From Alkalicella caledoniensis (GTDB taxonomy: Bacteria > Bacillota > Proteinivoracia > Proteinivoracales > Proteinivoracaceae), in contig NZ_CP058559.1 in assembly GCF_014467015.1 (NCBI RefSeq), positions 310,001-374,000 of the forward strand: a stretch of DNA of 64,000 bases. Direction: 5' to 3'. The notes beneath the pieces are model-generated. The model was not told the DNA's origin, ran no database searches, and saw only the letters and a list, made by a program, of their open reading frames with translations. A program made the translations under genes and the position numbers. Shown in pieces: positions 36,088-44,310 of this stretch (positions within the stretch are counted from its first letter, which is position 1; every line of letters starts with the position of its first letter).

Positions 36088-38025
36088 ATGGGAGTTGTTA
36101 AGTCTGGGTGTCCTTTGGATTGTTGGGATGCTTGTAGCTTTAAGATACAGGTTGATGAAGCTGGTGATTTTACTGTTTTGGGTGATGATAAGCATCCTGT
36201 AACTCAGGGGTATATATGTAAAAAAGGACAGAAATTTTTAAAACAAAGATTGCATTCACCTGAAAGATTAAAAACTCCTTTACTTAAAAAGGGAGACGTA
36301 CATGTACCTATCAGCTGGGATGAGGCACTGAAAATTTTTGCAGATAAAATCCAAGCTGCTCTGGACCAGCATGGACCTAAGTCAATAGCGCATTACTATG
36401 ATTCTGGCGCAGGAGGTTTATTGAAGTCCCTTGAGCACCGTTTTTTTAACCTCCTAGGGGGCGTAACTGAACCTATAGGTAGTCTGTGTTGGGCTGCGGG
36501 AATAGAGGCTATTAAAAGGGATTTTGGCACTTACTACACCCATCATCCTTTAGATATGTATAACAGTGATAATATAGTGATATGGGGAAGAAATGTTACG
36601 GAAACAAACATCCATCTCCTTCCATTCATCAAAAATGCAAAAAAAATTGGAAAAACAATCATTGTAATAGATCCTAATAGAACAAAAATTTCCCAGATGG
36701 CCGATATATTTGTTGAGGTAAAGCCAGGTAGTGATGGGTTCTTAGCCTTTGCCATGATTAAAACTCTTTTAGAAAAAGGAGTCTCCCAGGAGTTATTGGC
36801 TAAATCAAATAACTTTGATGATCTTAAAAACCTTGTTAATAGTTATTCATTTGATTCTTTAGCTAGTATAACTGGTGTAGATTTAACCACTATCACTGAA
36901 ATTACTAACAAATATCTTACAGGGAAAAGTAGTATTTATCTTGGCTATGGTATGCAGCGATATTACAATTCTGGCAATACCATTCGTGCAATTAACTCAT
37001 TAGCATACCTAAGTGGAAATATAGGAGTTTCTGGAGGTGGAGTTAATTACGCAGACTCATTTGTATCTAAAAACATAAATAAATCCCATATGTTTTTGGA
37101 GCATTTAGCTGATACAAGATTTTTTCCGAAACCTCAATTCCCTCATTTTATTGAAAAAGAGAAAGACATTCCCATAAAACTTCTTTATATTTCACGGGCA
37201 AACCCTGTTGTAACCCTGCCAAACACCCAAAAAACAACAGACGTTTTTTCTTCTGTGGATTTTGTTGTATGTAGCGATATCGTTCATACAGATACAACAA
37301 AATTAGCTGACTTGATTTTACCTGCTACTACTTCTTTTGAGGAAGAGGATTTAATTTATTCTTCTATGTGGCACAGATATATCAATTACGTAATGCCTGT
37401 TGTTGATCCTGTTGGTGAGGCAAGACCTGAGTGGAGGGTTTTTGAGAGTCTTGCTGCTCTTTTAGGCCTTGATAACTATCCTAAACTTGAAGCTAAGCAA
37501 TGGATTGAGCTTGCAATAGAACCTCTTAAAAAATTTGGTATTGATACAGATAAGTTAAAGAAACAATCATTAGCCCCCACTGATGAAAAACATATACCAT
37601 GGGAAGATTTGAATTTTGCCACCCATAATGGCAAGTTTAATTTGCTAGATGAAGAAATCTTATTATTTAAAAATAGTAAGGATTATCCATATCTTTTCAT
37701 GACTCCACATCCTAAGGATAGTCTTCATAGTCAATTTCAACACCATCTAGATTTAAAGGAATACCCTATGGTTTATATCAATCCTAAGCTTGCACAAGCT
37801 GAAGATTTAAAGACCGGTGATGTTATTGAAATTAGTAGTTCGGTGAATACTATCACTGCAGAGGTAAATGTAGTTGACTGGGTACACAAAAAAGTGCTGT
37901 TTAGCTACGAAGGAAGACCACTGAAGTACAAAAACACCCAAAATCTCATAACAGATGACGGTTTAACTGATATAGGTAATGGGACTACTATGTACGAGAC
38001 TTATTGTAAACTGAGGAAGAAATAA
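36088..38025 (+). CDS. Molybdopterin-dependent oxidoreductase (DMSO reductase superfamily), soluble
   Basis: This 645-residue protein has a 4Fe-4S site (C8, C12, C16, C44: GCPLDCWDAC and GYICKKGQ) and the bis-MGD cofactor domains (SWDEALKIFADKI, IGSLCWAAGIEA, VIWGRNVTETN, IDPNRTKISQMAD), ending in a molydopterin-binding beta barrel (NPKLAQAEDLKTGDVIEI). There is no twin-arginine signal, so it is cytoplasmic. No electron-transfer subunit, chaperone or cofactor gene is adjacent. The substrate cannot be told from sequence. GGAGG lies well placed at 36074-36078. It has its own terminator. Confidence 0.88.
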   Translation: MGVVKSGCPLDCWDACSFKIQVDEAGDFTVLGDDKHPVTQGYICKKGQKFLKQRLHSPERLKTPLLKKGDVHVPISWDEALKIFADKIQAALDQHGPKSIAHYYDSGAGGLLKSLEHRFFNLLGGVTEPIGSLCWAAGIEAIKRDFGTYYTHHPLDMYNSDNIVIWGRNVTETNIHLLPFIKNAKKIGKTIIVIDPNRTKISQMADIFVEVKPGSDGFLAFAMIKTLLEKGVSQELLAKSNNFDDLKNLVNSYSFDSLASITGVDLTTITEITNKYLTGKSSIYLGYGMQRYYNSGNTIRAINSLAYLSGNIGVSGGGVNYADSFVSKNINKSHMFLEHLADTRFFPKPQFPHFIEKEKDIPIKLLYISRANPVVTLPNTQKTTDVFSSVDFVVCSDIVHTDTTKLADLILPATTSFEEEDLIYSSMWHRYINYVMPVVDPVGEARPEWRVFESLAALLGLDNYPKLEAKQWIELAIEPLKKFGIDTDKLKKQSLAPTDEKHIPWEDLNFATHNGKFNLLDEEILLFKNSKDYPYLFMTPHPKDSLHSQFQHHLDLKEYPMVYINPKLAQAEDLKTGDVIEISSSVNTITAEVNVVDWVHKKVLFSYEGRPLKYKNTQNLITDDGLTDIGNGTTMYETYCKLRKK

Positions 38026-38035
38026 ACTAGGCACA

Positions 38036-38097
38036 AAAAGCCCAGAGACTAGAACGTATATTTATTAATACGCTCGAGTTGCTCTGGGCTTTTGAAG
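38036..38097 (+). terminator. Long terminator after the molybdopterin oxidoreductase gene
   Basis: Outer stem AAAAGCCCAGAG / CTCTGGGCTTTT encloses an inner stem CGTAT / ATACG. The T-run follows on the plus strand. Confidence 0.85.
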
Positions 38098-38119
38098 TAC
38101 AAAAAAGATAAAGGTTATT

Positions 38120-38155
38120 CAGCAGCCTACCTTTGTGGTGGGCTGCTGCTTTTTA
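38120..38155. terminator. Hairpin between the oxidoreductase gene and speE
   Basis: AGCAGCC / GGCTGCT stem followed by TTTTT on the plus strand. It adjoins the speE stop codon, so it may end both convergent transcripts; on the minus strand the T-run is weak. Confidence 0.55.
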
Positions 38156-38974
38156 TAGTAATTCTTTTATATACTGCGGCAGGAGAAATGCACCTTTTTG
38201 CACGTCTTCGTTAAAGTATTTTAATCCTATTTTTTTGTTGAGTGTCCTTGCTTTTTCTTTGGTATACCTTTTACTTCCTAAGGTAAATGTCCATGGTCCT
38301 ATGGAGTATGTGGGAACTCCTGCGGTATATAGATATTGCACCGGGAAGATTTCCTTTATACCAGTGTATACATCAGTGATTAATTCTTTGTTAAATAATG
38401 GAGATTCTGTTTGTGCAACAAACAACCCATCTTCTTTAAGAATCTTATGTACAGATTTATAAAAAGATTTTGCGAATAAACCCACAGCAGGTCCTATTGG
38501 GTCAGAGGAATCGATTATTACTACATCGTAGTATGAAGTCTTCTCTTGCACAAATTTAAATCCATCAACATTTTGCACTGTAACTCTTGGATCTTCTAGA
38601 CAACCTGCAAGTTCGGGCAGATACTTTCTTGCTGCGTCTACTACTTCTTTATCAATTTCCACAAGATCCACTTTTTCTACACTTTCGTGTTTTAGTACCT
38701 CTCGTACAGTACCACCATCTCCCCCACCTATTACTAGTACCTTTTTAGGATTCGGGTGGATACATAAGGGGATGTGAGCGATCATTTCATGGTAAATAAA
38801 CTCGTCATATACAGTAGTTTGAATGATACCATCTAATATTAGTGCTCGACCAAAGTCAGTGAATTCCACAATGTCAATTTGTTGATATTGGGATTTTTTT
38901 GAGTAAAGTGTCTGCTCAACTTTCCATTTTACGTTGATGTTATCTGTTTCTCTTTCTGAAAACCATAATTGCAA
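38153..38974 (-). CDS. speE: Polyamine aminopropyltransferase (spermidine synthase)
   Basis: SpeE transfers an aminopropyl group from decarboxylated S-adenosylmethionine to putrescine. The 273-residue protein has QYQQIDIVEFTDFGRALILDG, the cofactor loop LVIGGGDGGTVREVLKH, VDLVEIDKEVV, and the catalytic IDSSDPIGPA. No speD or speA gene is adjacent. Single gene, preceded by GAGAGGAGGC. Confidence 0.94.
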   Translation of the reverse strand: MQLWFSERETDNINVKWKVEQTLYSKKSQYQQIDIVEFTDFGRALILDGIIQTTVYDEFIYHEMIAHIPLCIHPNPKKVLVIGGGDGGTVREVLKHESVEKVDLVEIDKEVVDAARKYLPELAGCLEDPRVTVQNVDGFKFVQEKTSYYDVVIIDSSDPIGPAVGLFAKSFYKSVHKILKEDGLFVAQTESPLFNKELITDVYTGIKEIFPVQYLYTAGVPTYSIGPWTFTLGSKRYTKEKARTLNKKIGLKYFNEDVQKGAFLLPQYIKELL

Positions 38975-39049
38975 TGTCTTATGCCTCCTCTCAACTATTT
39001 ACATTATTATATACTAACATAGGTTTTATTAAAGTGGCAATGCTATTTG

Positions 39050-39646
39050 TCAATTTACTGCTATTTTATCTTTAATCTGGGAGAAAGTGGCCGAGCCTAT
39101 CCCTGACACCTTTTGAATATCATCTATACTTTTAAAAGGCCCATTTTGTTCCCTAAATTGGATTATTGCCGTAGCTTTTGCTGGTCCAATGCCTGTTAGA
39201 CTTTCTAGTTGTTGTTGAGTGGCTATATTTATGTTTATCATCCCCTGATTTGATTCTTGTAATCCACTTTGTTCTTCTGTTGTTTCGTCATGAATGCTAG
39301 GGACAATAATTTTTTGCCCATCTTGTACAACCTGGGCAAGATTAAGCTTATCTATATCTCCTTCTTCGCTACTGCCACCTGCTAATTCTATGGCGTGTAG
39401 TACCCTAGCTCCTTGGGGCAGCTTATAAACTCCAGAATTTTTCACATTGCCGCTTACATGTACATATATGTAATGTTCTATTTGATTTTCTACATCTTTA
39501 TTATCCCCAGCTGCTTCTTCGTCTGTTATTAAAGAGAGATTATCGCTGGTTCTACTTTGTAAGAATCCATATCCCCCCACTAGTATAACTAATAAAAAGA
39601 TTATTATGGCTATAAAAACCTTATCTTTATCCATAGTAAAGTTCAT
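39050..39646 (-). CDS. comEA: Competence protein ComEA (DNA receptor)
   Basis: ComEA binds double-stranded DNA at the cell surface in transformation. The 198-residue protein has a membrane anchor (VFIAIIIFLLVILVGGYGFL), an SLBB domain (IYVHVSGNVKNSGVYKLPQGARVL) and C-terminal tandem helix-hairpin-helix motifs (ININIATQQQLESLTGIGPAKATAII, DIQKVSGIGSATFSQI). The ATG at 39644-39646 follows GGAGG by 8 bases. It is separated from comEC by about 5 kb of unrelated genes. Confidence 0.93.
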   Translation of the reverse strand: MNFTMDKDKVFIAIIIFLLVILVGGYGFLQSRTSDNLSLITDEEAAGDNKDVENQIEHYIYVHVSGNVKNSGVYKLPQGARVLHAIELAGGSSEEGDIDKLNLAQVVQDGQKIIVPSIHDETTEEQSGLQESNQGMININIATQQQLESLTGIGPAKATAIIQFREQNGPFKSIDDIQKVSGIGSATFSQIKDKIAVN

Positions 39647-39751
39647 GTTACGCACCTCCTTTTTGTCAGAATTCGTCAGATATTGTTAAAATCCTGCATG
39701 GGCTATGCTATTTTTTTTTGAAGTTAATACCACTAACTACACTAAAATTAT

Positions 39752-39825
39752 AAAACATTTTGACACCATCTACACCAATCAAAACCAGACCAATTTGCAC
39801 CAAGAGTTATGTAAGGTTGGTCTTA
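39752..39825 (+). repeat. Dispersed intergenic repeat, copy b
   Basis: TAAAACATTTTGACACCATC, TACACCAATCAAAACCAGACC, TTGCACCAAGAGTTAT and GGTCTTAA align in order with the 58-kb copies read on the minus strand and with copy a at 12.1 kb. Confidence 0.8.
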
Positions 39826-39888
39826 AGTAACCAGCACTTTACACTATTAATAGGAAAACTTATGAGACTAAAGATTAAAGACTTCTAC

Positions 39889-39995
39889 TTAGCTCACCGT
39901 AACCTCTATATACTGTAACATGCTAGGTCATAATGCAATCTATTCAACGCAACATGCCGGGTCTTACAAATACTTTGGACTCCATCAAGTGTTAG
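39889..39995 (+). repeat. Linked repeat module with ACATGCYRGGTC words
   Basis: TTAGCTCACCGTAACC, TACTGTAACATGCTAGGTC, then ACATGCCGGGTC and CTTTGGACTCCATC. The reverse complement of 58121-58202 has TTTAGCTCACCGTAACC, two ACATGCTGGGTCAAAA-type words and CTTTGGACACCATC in the same order. Confidence 0.75.
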
Positions 39996-40055
39996 GTTCA
40001 TTTGACCTTAGACGTTTTTACCCTCAGGTTAATTTTACCCACAACATATCGCCCA

Positions 40056-40088
40056 TAAAAAAACGACCCCAGACGGGATCGTTTTATT
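40056..40088 (-). terminator. Terminator of the Crp-DUF1858 operon
   Basis: AAAACGATCCCGTCTGGGGTCGTTTT hairpin (one bulge) followed by TTT on the minus strand, 6 bases after the DUF1858 stop. Confidence 0.85.
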
Positions 40089-40093
40089 GGTTA

Positions 40094-40282
40094 CTATAGA
40101 ACTTTGTTTAAATCTTCGATTAGTTTGTCTACATCAATACCGTGAACCATTGCTGCTTGAGCTACTGACTCACCAGTTGCTGATGGGCATCCTAGGCAGT
40201 GCATGCCGTATTTCATAAAAACATCAGCTGTTTTAGGATCTTTTTGTAGTACTTCTCTAATGGTCATTTCTTTAGTTATCAT
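40094..40282 (-). CDS. DUF1858 domain-containing protein
   Basis: This 62-residue protein has the DUF1858 pattern: TIREVLQKDPKTADVFMKYGMHCLGCPSA followed by ESVAQAAMVHGID. The CLGCPSATGES motif (C29, C32) is typical and suggests metal or redox chemistry; related domains open the ScdA/RIC iron-sulfur repair proteins and hybrid-cluster-associated proteins. It lies 18 bases downstream of a Crp-family regulator and shares its terminator. Confidence 0.9.
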   Translation of the reverse strand: MITKEMTIREVLQKDPKTADVFMKYGMHCLGCPSATGESVAQAAMVHGIDVDKLIEDLNKVL

Positions 40283-40300
40283 TTGAAATTACCTCCTTTT

Positions 40301-40987
40301 TTATATCAATGCATAGGTTTTTAGCCTATCCATATCTAGCAAAATTATTTGTCCTTTACTCATTTCAATAACTTTTGAGTCTTTCAATTCCTTTAAGGTT
40401 CTAGTAACAGTTTCTCGGGTTGTCCCTATAAGGTCTGCAATCTCCTGTTGAGTTAGGGACACATCGATGTATATGCTGTCACCTTTTCTCTCAGAATTGT
40501 TACTCCAGTTAATAATAAGGGAGTAAAGCCTTCTTTTTGTATCCATGAGAGCTAATTGCTTTATTTTGTCTTGAGCATTTCTCAACCTTACAGAAATTAT
40601 TTTGATTAAGTTCAAGGCAAGTTGAGGGTCAGTTTTGATCTGCTCTTCCAGATCATTGTTGTATAAAATTGCTATTTCAGAATCTTGGATTGTTATGGCT
40701 GTTGCTGGATAGTTTCCTCCATTGAACAATACAACCTCTCCAAAAACAGAGCTTTCCTTTACAAGCTTAAGTATATGTTCTTTACCTGAGCTATCAGATT
40801 TAGTTATTTTTACTGAGCCATTTATTAAGAAACATATTCCAAAAGCCGGCTGGTCTTCCAAAAAAACATAACTCCCTTTAGGGTATGTCCTTATTTTAAG
40901 CAGCTTTGTGATTACCTCTAGTGTTTCAGGATCAGCATTAGAAAATAGATCTAACTTTTTTACAGTATCAATTGTCAACTTTATCAC
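40301..40987 (-). CDS. Crp/Fnr-family transcription regulator
   Basis: The 228-residue protein has an N-terminal cyclic-nucleotide-binding-like beta barrel (YPKGSYVFLEDQPAFGICFLINGSVKI, GEVVLFNGGNYPATA), a long dimer helix and a C-terminal helix-turn-helix (LTQQEIADLIGTTRETVTRTLKELK). There is no FNR-type cysteine cluster in the N-terminus, and the cAMP arginine is not evident, so the signal is unknown. In Clostridia such regulators often control redox or nitrosative stress genes; here it is paired with a DUF1858 gene. Confidence 0.88.
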   Translation of the reverse strand: MIKLTIDTVKKLDLFSNADPETLEVITKLLKIRTYPKGSYVFLEDQPAFGICFLINGSVKITKSDSSGKEHILKLVKESSVFGEVVLFNGGNYPATAITIQDSEIAILYNNDLEEQIKTDPQLALNLIKIISVRLRNAQDKIKQLALMDTKRRLYSLIINWSNNSERKGDSIYIDVSLTQQEIADLIGTTRETVTRTLKELKDSKVIEMSKGQIILLDMDRLKTYALI

Positions 40988-41054
40988 CCATTTTTATTGT
41001 ATCATAAAGTCTATGGATAAAGAAGAGATTGAAATCACATTTTTATTTTATTTT

Positions 41055-41771
41055 TTATATTTTACATACAAAAACCACACGTTCACTGTCATTTGAGGCA
41101 CTGACCAATGTGTAATCATCGTAAATGCCTTCTATGCTAAATCCATGGTTTATTAGAATTTTTTCAATTTCTTTGACTGTGAAACCTTTCTGTCTGATAA
41201 TAAGATCTTCTCTTATATAATACCCTAATTTGCTTTTTTCAAAAAAAGTTAATTCTAAGTTGGCTATATCTCTGGTTTTTAAGTACTTAGTTTTCCAGTA
41301 ATATGTAATATCATCATAGTCCTCATAGAAAATTTGCTCTGACAGTTTTTTTAGTTTATGGCTTGTGCTAAAATCAAAAATCAAGGTTCCTTTAAGCTGC
41401 ATGGATATGTTTTGAAAAAACATGTTTAGTTGTTTATGGGATAATAAGCTGTTTATACCATCACATGGACAGATAATATTTGAAAAACCAGCTAAAGATG
41501 CATTTATCATATTTTGATGATAAAAACCTATATCAAGGTTCTGCTCTACAGCTTTGCTTTTTGCTATTGTAAGCATTTGGCTGTTTAAATCTAACCCATG
41601 TACGTCTATGCCTTTTTTAAATAATTCAATGGTTAGGTTCCCTGTACCACAGGCCAGCTCAAGTGTAGGTTTGGTTACATCGATCTGGGATATAATAAAA
41701 TCCCCCCACCGAAGGTAGGGGAAATCTGACATAAATCTATCATAGTATTTTGCTAAAAGTGAGTATCCCAT
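41055..41771 (-). CDS. Class I SAM-dependent methyltransferase
   Basis: The 238-residue protein has the Rossmann-fold motif I LELACGTGNLTIEL, motif II VHGLDLNSQML and a downstream CDGINSLL region. The substrate is unknown. It begins MGYSLLAKYYDRFMSDFPY, typical of the small-molecule methyltransferases found downstream of rsfS in Clostridia. It is one base downstream of rsfS, the last gene of the obgE-rsfS run. Confidence 0.85.
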   Translation of the reverse strand: MGYSLLAKYYDRFMSDFPYLRWGDFIISQIDVTKPTLELACGTGNLTIELFKKGIDVHGLDLNSQMLTIAKSKAVEQNLDIGFYHQNMINASLAGFSNIICPCDGINSLLSHKQLNMFFQNISMQLKGTLIFDFSTSHKLKKLSEQIFYEDYDDITYYWKTKYLKTRDIANLELTFFEKSKLGYYIREDLIIRQKGFTVKEIEKILINHGFSIEGIYDDYTLVSASNDSERVVFVCKI

Positions 41772-41772
41772 C

Positions 41773-42120
41773 TTATATTGCTATTTCTACTGTTTTAGCA
41801 CTACGCCAGAATTTTTCTAAGTCATAAAACCTTCTGGTTTCTTCCCTAAATAGATGTACCACAATGTCCCCGTAATCTAAAATGATCCATTCACCTTCAT
41901 CTTGCCCTTGTTTTCTAACCACCTCAAACCCTATCTCTTTTAGTTTTTCTTCAACATTATCACTTAAACTTGAGATATGAGCCTTGTTATTACCAGTTGC
42001 TATAACGAAATAATCTGCTATTTCAGTTATACCTTGTAAATCTAATACCTTTATATCAACGCCTTTTTTATCGTCAATTGCTTTTACTATATTTTTAACA
42101 CCTTCGAAAATCTTCTCCAT
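41773..42120 (-). CDS. rsfS: Ribosomal silencing factor RsfS
   Basis: RsfS binds ribosomal protein uL14 and blocks subunit joining in starvation. The 115-residue protein has the family blocks DLQGITEIADYFVIATGNN, GEWIILDYGDIVVHLFREETRRFYDLEKFW. It lies in the order nadD-LCP-rsfS found in many Firmicutes. Confidence 0.96.
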   Translation of the reverse strand: MEKIFEGVKNIVKAIDDKKGVDIKVLDLQGITEIADYFVIATGNNKAHISSLSDNVEEKLKEIGFEVVRKQGQDEGEWIILDYGDIVVHLFREETRRFYDLEKFWRSAKTVEIAI

Positions 42121-42141
42121 ATCTTCCTCCTAAGATGAGTT

Positions 42142-43293
42142 CTATTGTACATCTTGACCTAAAATTACAGTTATTCCTGCTTCTGAATGGGTTTCAACTA
42201 ATTGAGCATCCACTGAAATAGCTGCAAGAACTTCCTCTGCTATATGTTTGTATTGTGCATTATACTGAATTATTGTTTGTGTGTAGTTCAGTCTATCTGC
42301 GTTGTCAGCTTGGATATTTGTGTACCCTAAAGCAGAAATTATTTCGCTATATCTACTGGCTATTCCAGCTACTCCATTCCCGTTGAGAACACGTACAGAT
42401 ATGTCCTCAGGAAATATAACTGGGGTATTGCTTTGTATATTTGTGATGGCAGATGTGACCTTATTACTGTTCACAATCCAAAAATCTCTATCTCCTATTA
42501 ACTCTGCATTTCCAGGGATTGTCATAAGATATGTTTCTCTGTTATTGGCTTCATCTATCATATTTCTAAACCAAGCTAATTCCCTTATGGACATACTAGT
42601 ATCGAAATATCCGTCTATTTTTGAAAGTCCAGAAAGCAAAGACAAGGACCTAGACCATTTAAAGTAATCATCAAATATAGTCTGAAGTGTTTCAACTTGT
42701 CGTTGCATATAGCTTTCCTTATTTTCAGTGTCTATATGACTAAAATATTTAACTGCAGATTCCTTCATTAAACTTCTCTGGCCAGGTAATAACACTAGTG
42801 AGTCAACCTCAAATACTGTTTCGATATTGATACTTAGCCCACCTACGGTGTCAACTAAAGATTCTAGCCCTTGTCTTTCCAGAATTATGTATCCACTGAC
42901 AGGCAAAGAGTCATTAAATAGGTTATTAATTGCTGTAATTAGACCTTCTTTTCCAGTTTGATTATAAAGTTCTGTAAGTAAAATCTTTTGTTCGTTGGAA
43001 TCAACCCTAGTGTAGTTTGGAATATTTATTAGATATCCCGGACCAATTTTGTCCATGGAAATTATGAATGTTGTTTCAACTTGCTCATCAATGTAGGAAA
43101 TCAAATAGTTTTCCCTACCATCTAATGATTTTTCAAAGTATCCATCTCTACCTTGTAAGGCTGTAATCAGGCCAACGGTTCTGTAAGTATAAAAAACAAA
43201 TCCTATTAATACAAGTAGCAGGGAAATTCTTATCAATGCTTTTCCCTTTGACCTTTTTTTGCGCCCAAAACGTTGACTTCTAGAGTAGTTCAT
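42142..43293 (-). CDS. LCP (LytR-CpsA-Psr) family protein with C-terminal LytR_C domain
   Basis: The 383-residue protein has a basic cytoplasmic start, one membrane helix (ALIRISLLLVLIGFVFYTYRTVG), an LCP domain (TFIISMDKIGPGYLINIPNYTRV, GYIILERQGLESLVDTVGGLSINIE, LLPGQRSLMKESAVKYF) and a LytR_C domain (DISVRVLNGNGVAGIASRYSEII). LCP enzymes attach wall polymers to peptidoglycan; several lipid-phosphate-binding arginines of classical LCPs are not evident, so activity is uncertain. It lies between nadD and rsfS. Confidence 0.85.
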   Translation of the reverse strand: MNYSRSQRFGRKKRSKGKALIRISLLLVLIGFVFYTYRTVGLITALQGRDGYFEKSLDGRENYLISYIDEQVETTFIISMDKIGPGYLINIPNYTRVDSNEQKILLTELYNQTGKEGLITAINNLFNDSLPVSGYIILERQGLESLVDTVGGLSINIETVFEVDSLVLLPGQRSLMKESAVKYFSHIDTENKESYMQRQVETLQTIFDDYFKWSRSLSLLSGLSKIDGYFDTSMSIRELAWFRNMIDEANNRETYLMTIPGNAELIGDRDFWIVNSNKVTSAITNIQSNTPVIFPEDISVRVLNGNGVAGIASRYSEIISALGYTNIQADNADRLNYTQTIIQYNAQYKHIAEEVLAAISVDAQLVETHSEAGITVILGQDVQ

Positions 43294-43363
43294 ACTTCTA
43301 CCCTCCCGTTTAATATACTTTTATCTATAAAGATATTTTTCAACCAGTATCCCCCAAATCCCT

Positions 43364-43954
43364 TTATTTATACAAGTTGTTTTGGTATATATATATTTCA
43401 ACATTTTCTGGAACGTAGTATTTTATGCTTTTTCCTAATTTTACTTTTTCTCTTATTGTAGTTGAGGATATCTCAATTAAGGGTGTAGGAACTTCAATAA
43501 TTCTATCATTAGGTAAGTTATTACTCTGTAAGTGCATTTTTATGTCTAGCTCAAAACCTGGCCTTTTAGCATAAACTAGGTTGCAATTTGTAAGGATTTT
43601 TTTAGGCTCCTTCCATTTATGAATATCTAATAGGGAATCACCACCTACAAAGAAATACACCTCACACTGAAATTCTCTTTTTAAAAACTCAATTGATTGA
43701 TATGTATAGCTTATTTCTTTCTTAGAAATTTCATAATGACAGATTTCAAATAGTTCATTACCTTTTAATGCAAGTTCAAGCATTTGCAAACGATGTTTGG
43801 ATTCTATCTCGAGCATTTTATGGGGTGGGTTTCCAGTTGGCAGAAAAACCACCCTAGGTATTTTTAACTGTTCTGCGCAATGTTGAGCCAGTATTAAATG
43901 CCCTGTGTGAATGGGGTTAAATGACCCTCCAAAGAACAAAATTTTATTTTCCAT
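43364..43954 (-). CDS. nadD: Nicotinate-nucleotide adenylyltransferase NadD
   Basis: NadD makes nicotinate adenine dinucleotide in NAD synthesis. The protein has the nucleotidyltransferase signature FGGSFNPIHTGHL and the C-terminal ISSTTIRE motif. The ATG at 43952-43954 (MENKILFFGG, 196 residues) is preferred to a TTG six codons upstream that would overlap yhbY; neither has a strong ribosome site, suggesting coupling to yhbY. Confidence 0.95.
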   Translation of the reverse strand: MENKILFFGGSFNPIHTGHLILAQHCAEQLKIPRVVFLPTGNPPHKMLEIESKHRLQMLELALKGNELFEICHYEISKKEISYTYQSIEFLKREFQCEVYFFVGGDSLLDIHKWKEPKKILTNCNLVYAKRPGFELDIKMHLQSNNLPNDRIIEVPTPLIEISSTTIREKVKLGKSIKYYVPENVEIYIYQNNLYK

Positions 43955-43955
43955 T

Positions 43956-44246
43956 TTAGCTAGGTAGCTCAATTCTGCTTTTCTTTGATTTTCTGTAAAG
44001 GGTAATAACTGATCCTAGTATTTGTACAACTTCACTGTTGGTTGCTTTAGCTATTTCTTCAGCTGCATCGTCTTTTTTTACGATACTGTTTTTAAGTATC
44101 TTTATTTTTATTAGTTCTCTAGCTTCTAATGCATCATCTAATTGTTTTATAAGATTCTCAGATAGATCGTTTTTTCCTACTTGAAAAATTGAATCTAAAG
44201 TGTTTGCTAGGCTTTTTAAGTGTTTTTTTTGTTTACTAGTTAGCAT
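43956..44246 (-). CDS. yhbY: RNA-binding CRM-domain protein YhbY
   Basis: YhbY is a small CRM-fold protein that associates with pre-50S subunits. The ATG at 44244-44246 gives the canonical beginning MLTSKQKKHLKSLANTLDSIFQVGKNDLSE (in parts) and 96 residues. A longer version starting upstream is possible (another ATG directly abuts GGAG). The GxxG-type loop of the CRM fold is replaced by QVGKND. It lies between the small Cys protein and nadD. Confidence 0.92.
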   Translation of the reverse strand: MLTSKQKKHLKSLANTLDSIFQVGKNDLSENLIKQLDDALEARELIKIKILKNSIVKKDDAAEEIAKATNSEVVQILGSVITLYRKSKKSRIELPS

Positions 44247-44282
44247 TTTGTAAATTCTCATCTCCTTCAATTATTATGTTTA

Positions 44283-44306
44283 AAAGCAAGCTTGTAGCTT
44301 GCTTTA
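44283..44306 (-). terminator. Hairpin between the small Cys protein gene and yhbY
   Basis: TAAAGCAAGC / GCTTGCTTTA stem with a 4-5 base loop, followed by TTTTAAAC on the minus strand. It is probably a partial terminator inside the obgE-nadD run. Confidence 0.7.
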
Positions 44307-44310
44307 ATGT

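Larger units (their letters stand above)
39647..40055. other. Intergenic region upstream of comEA with dispersed repeat copy b
   Basis: These 400 bases carry no credible gene. They hold a copy of the dispersed repeat (39752-39825) and, further right (39889-39990), the linked sequence TTAGCTCACCGTAACC, ACATGCTAGGTCATAATGC and ACATGCCGGGTC...CTTTGGACTCCATC, which matches the spacer between the two 58-kb copies in reverse. The comEA promoter must also lie here. Confidence 0.7.
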
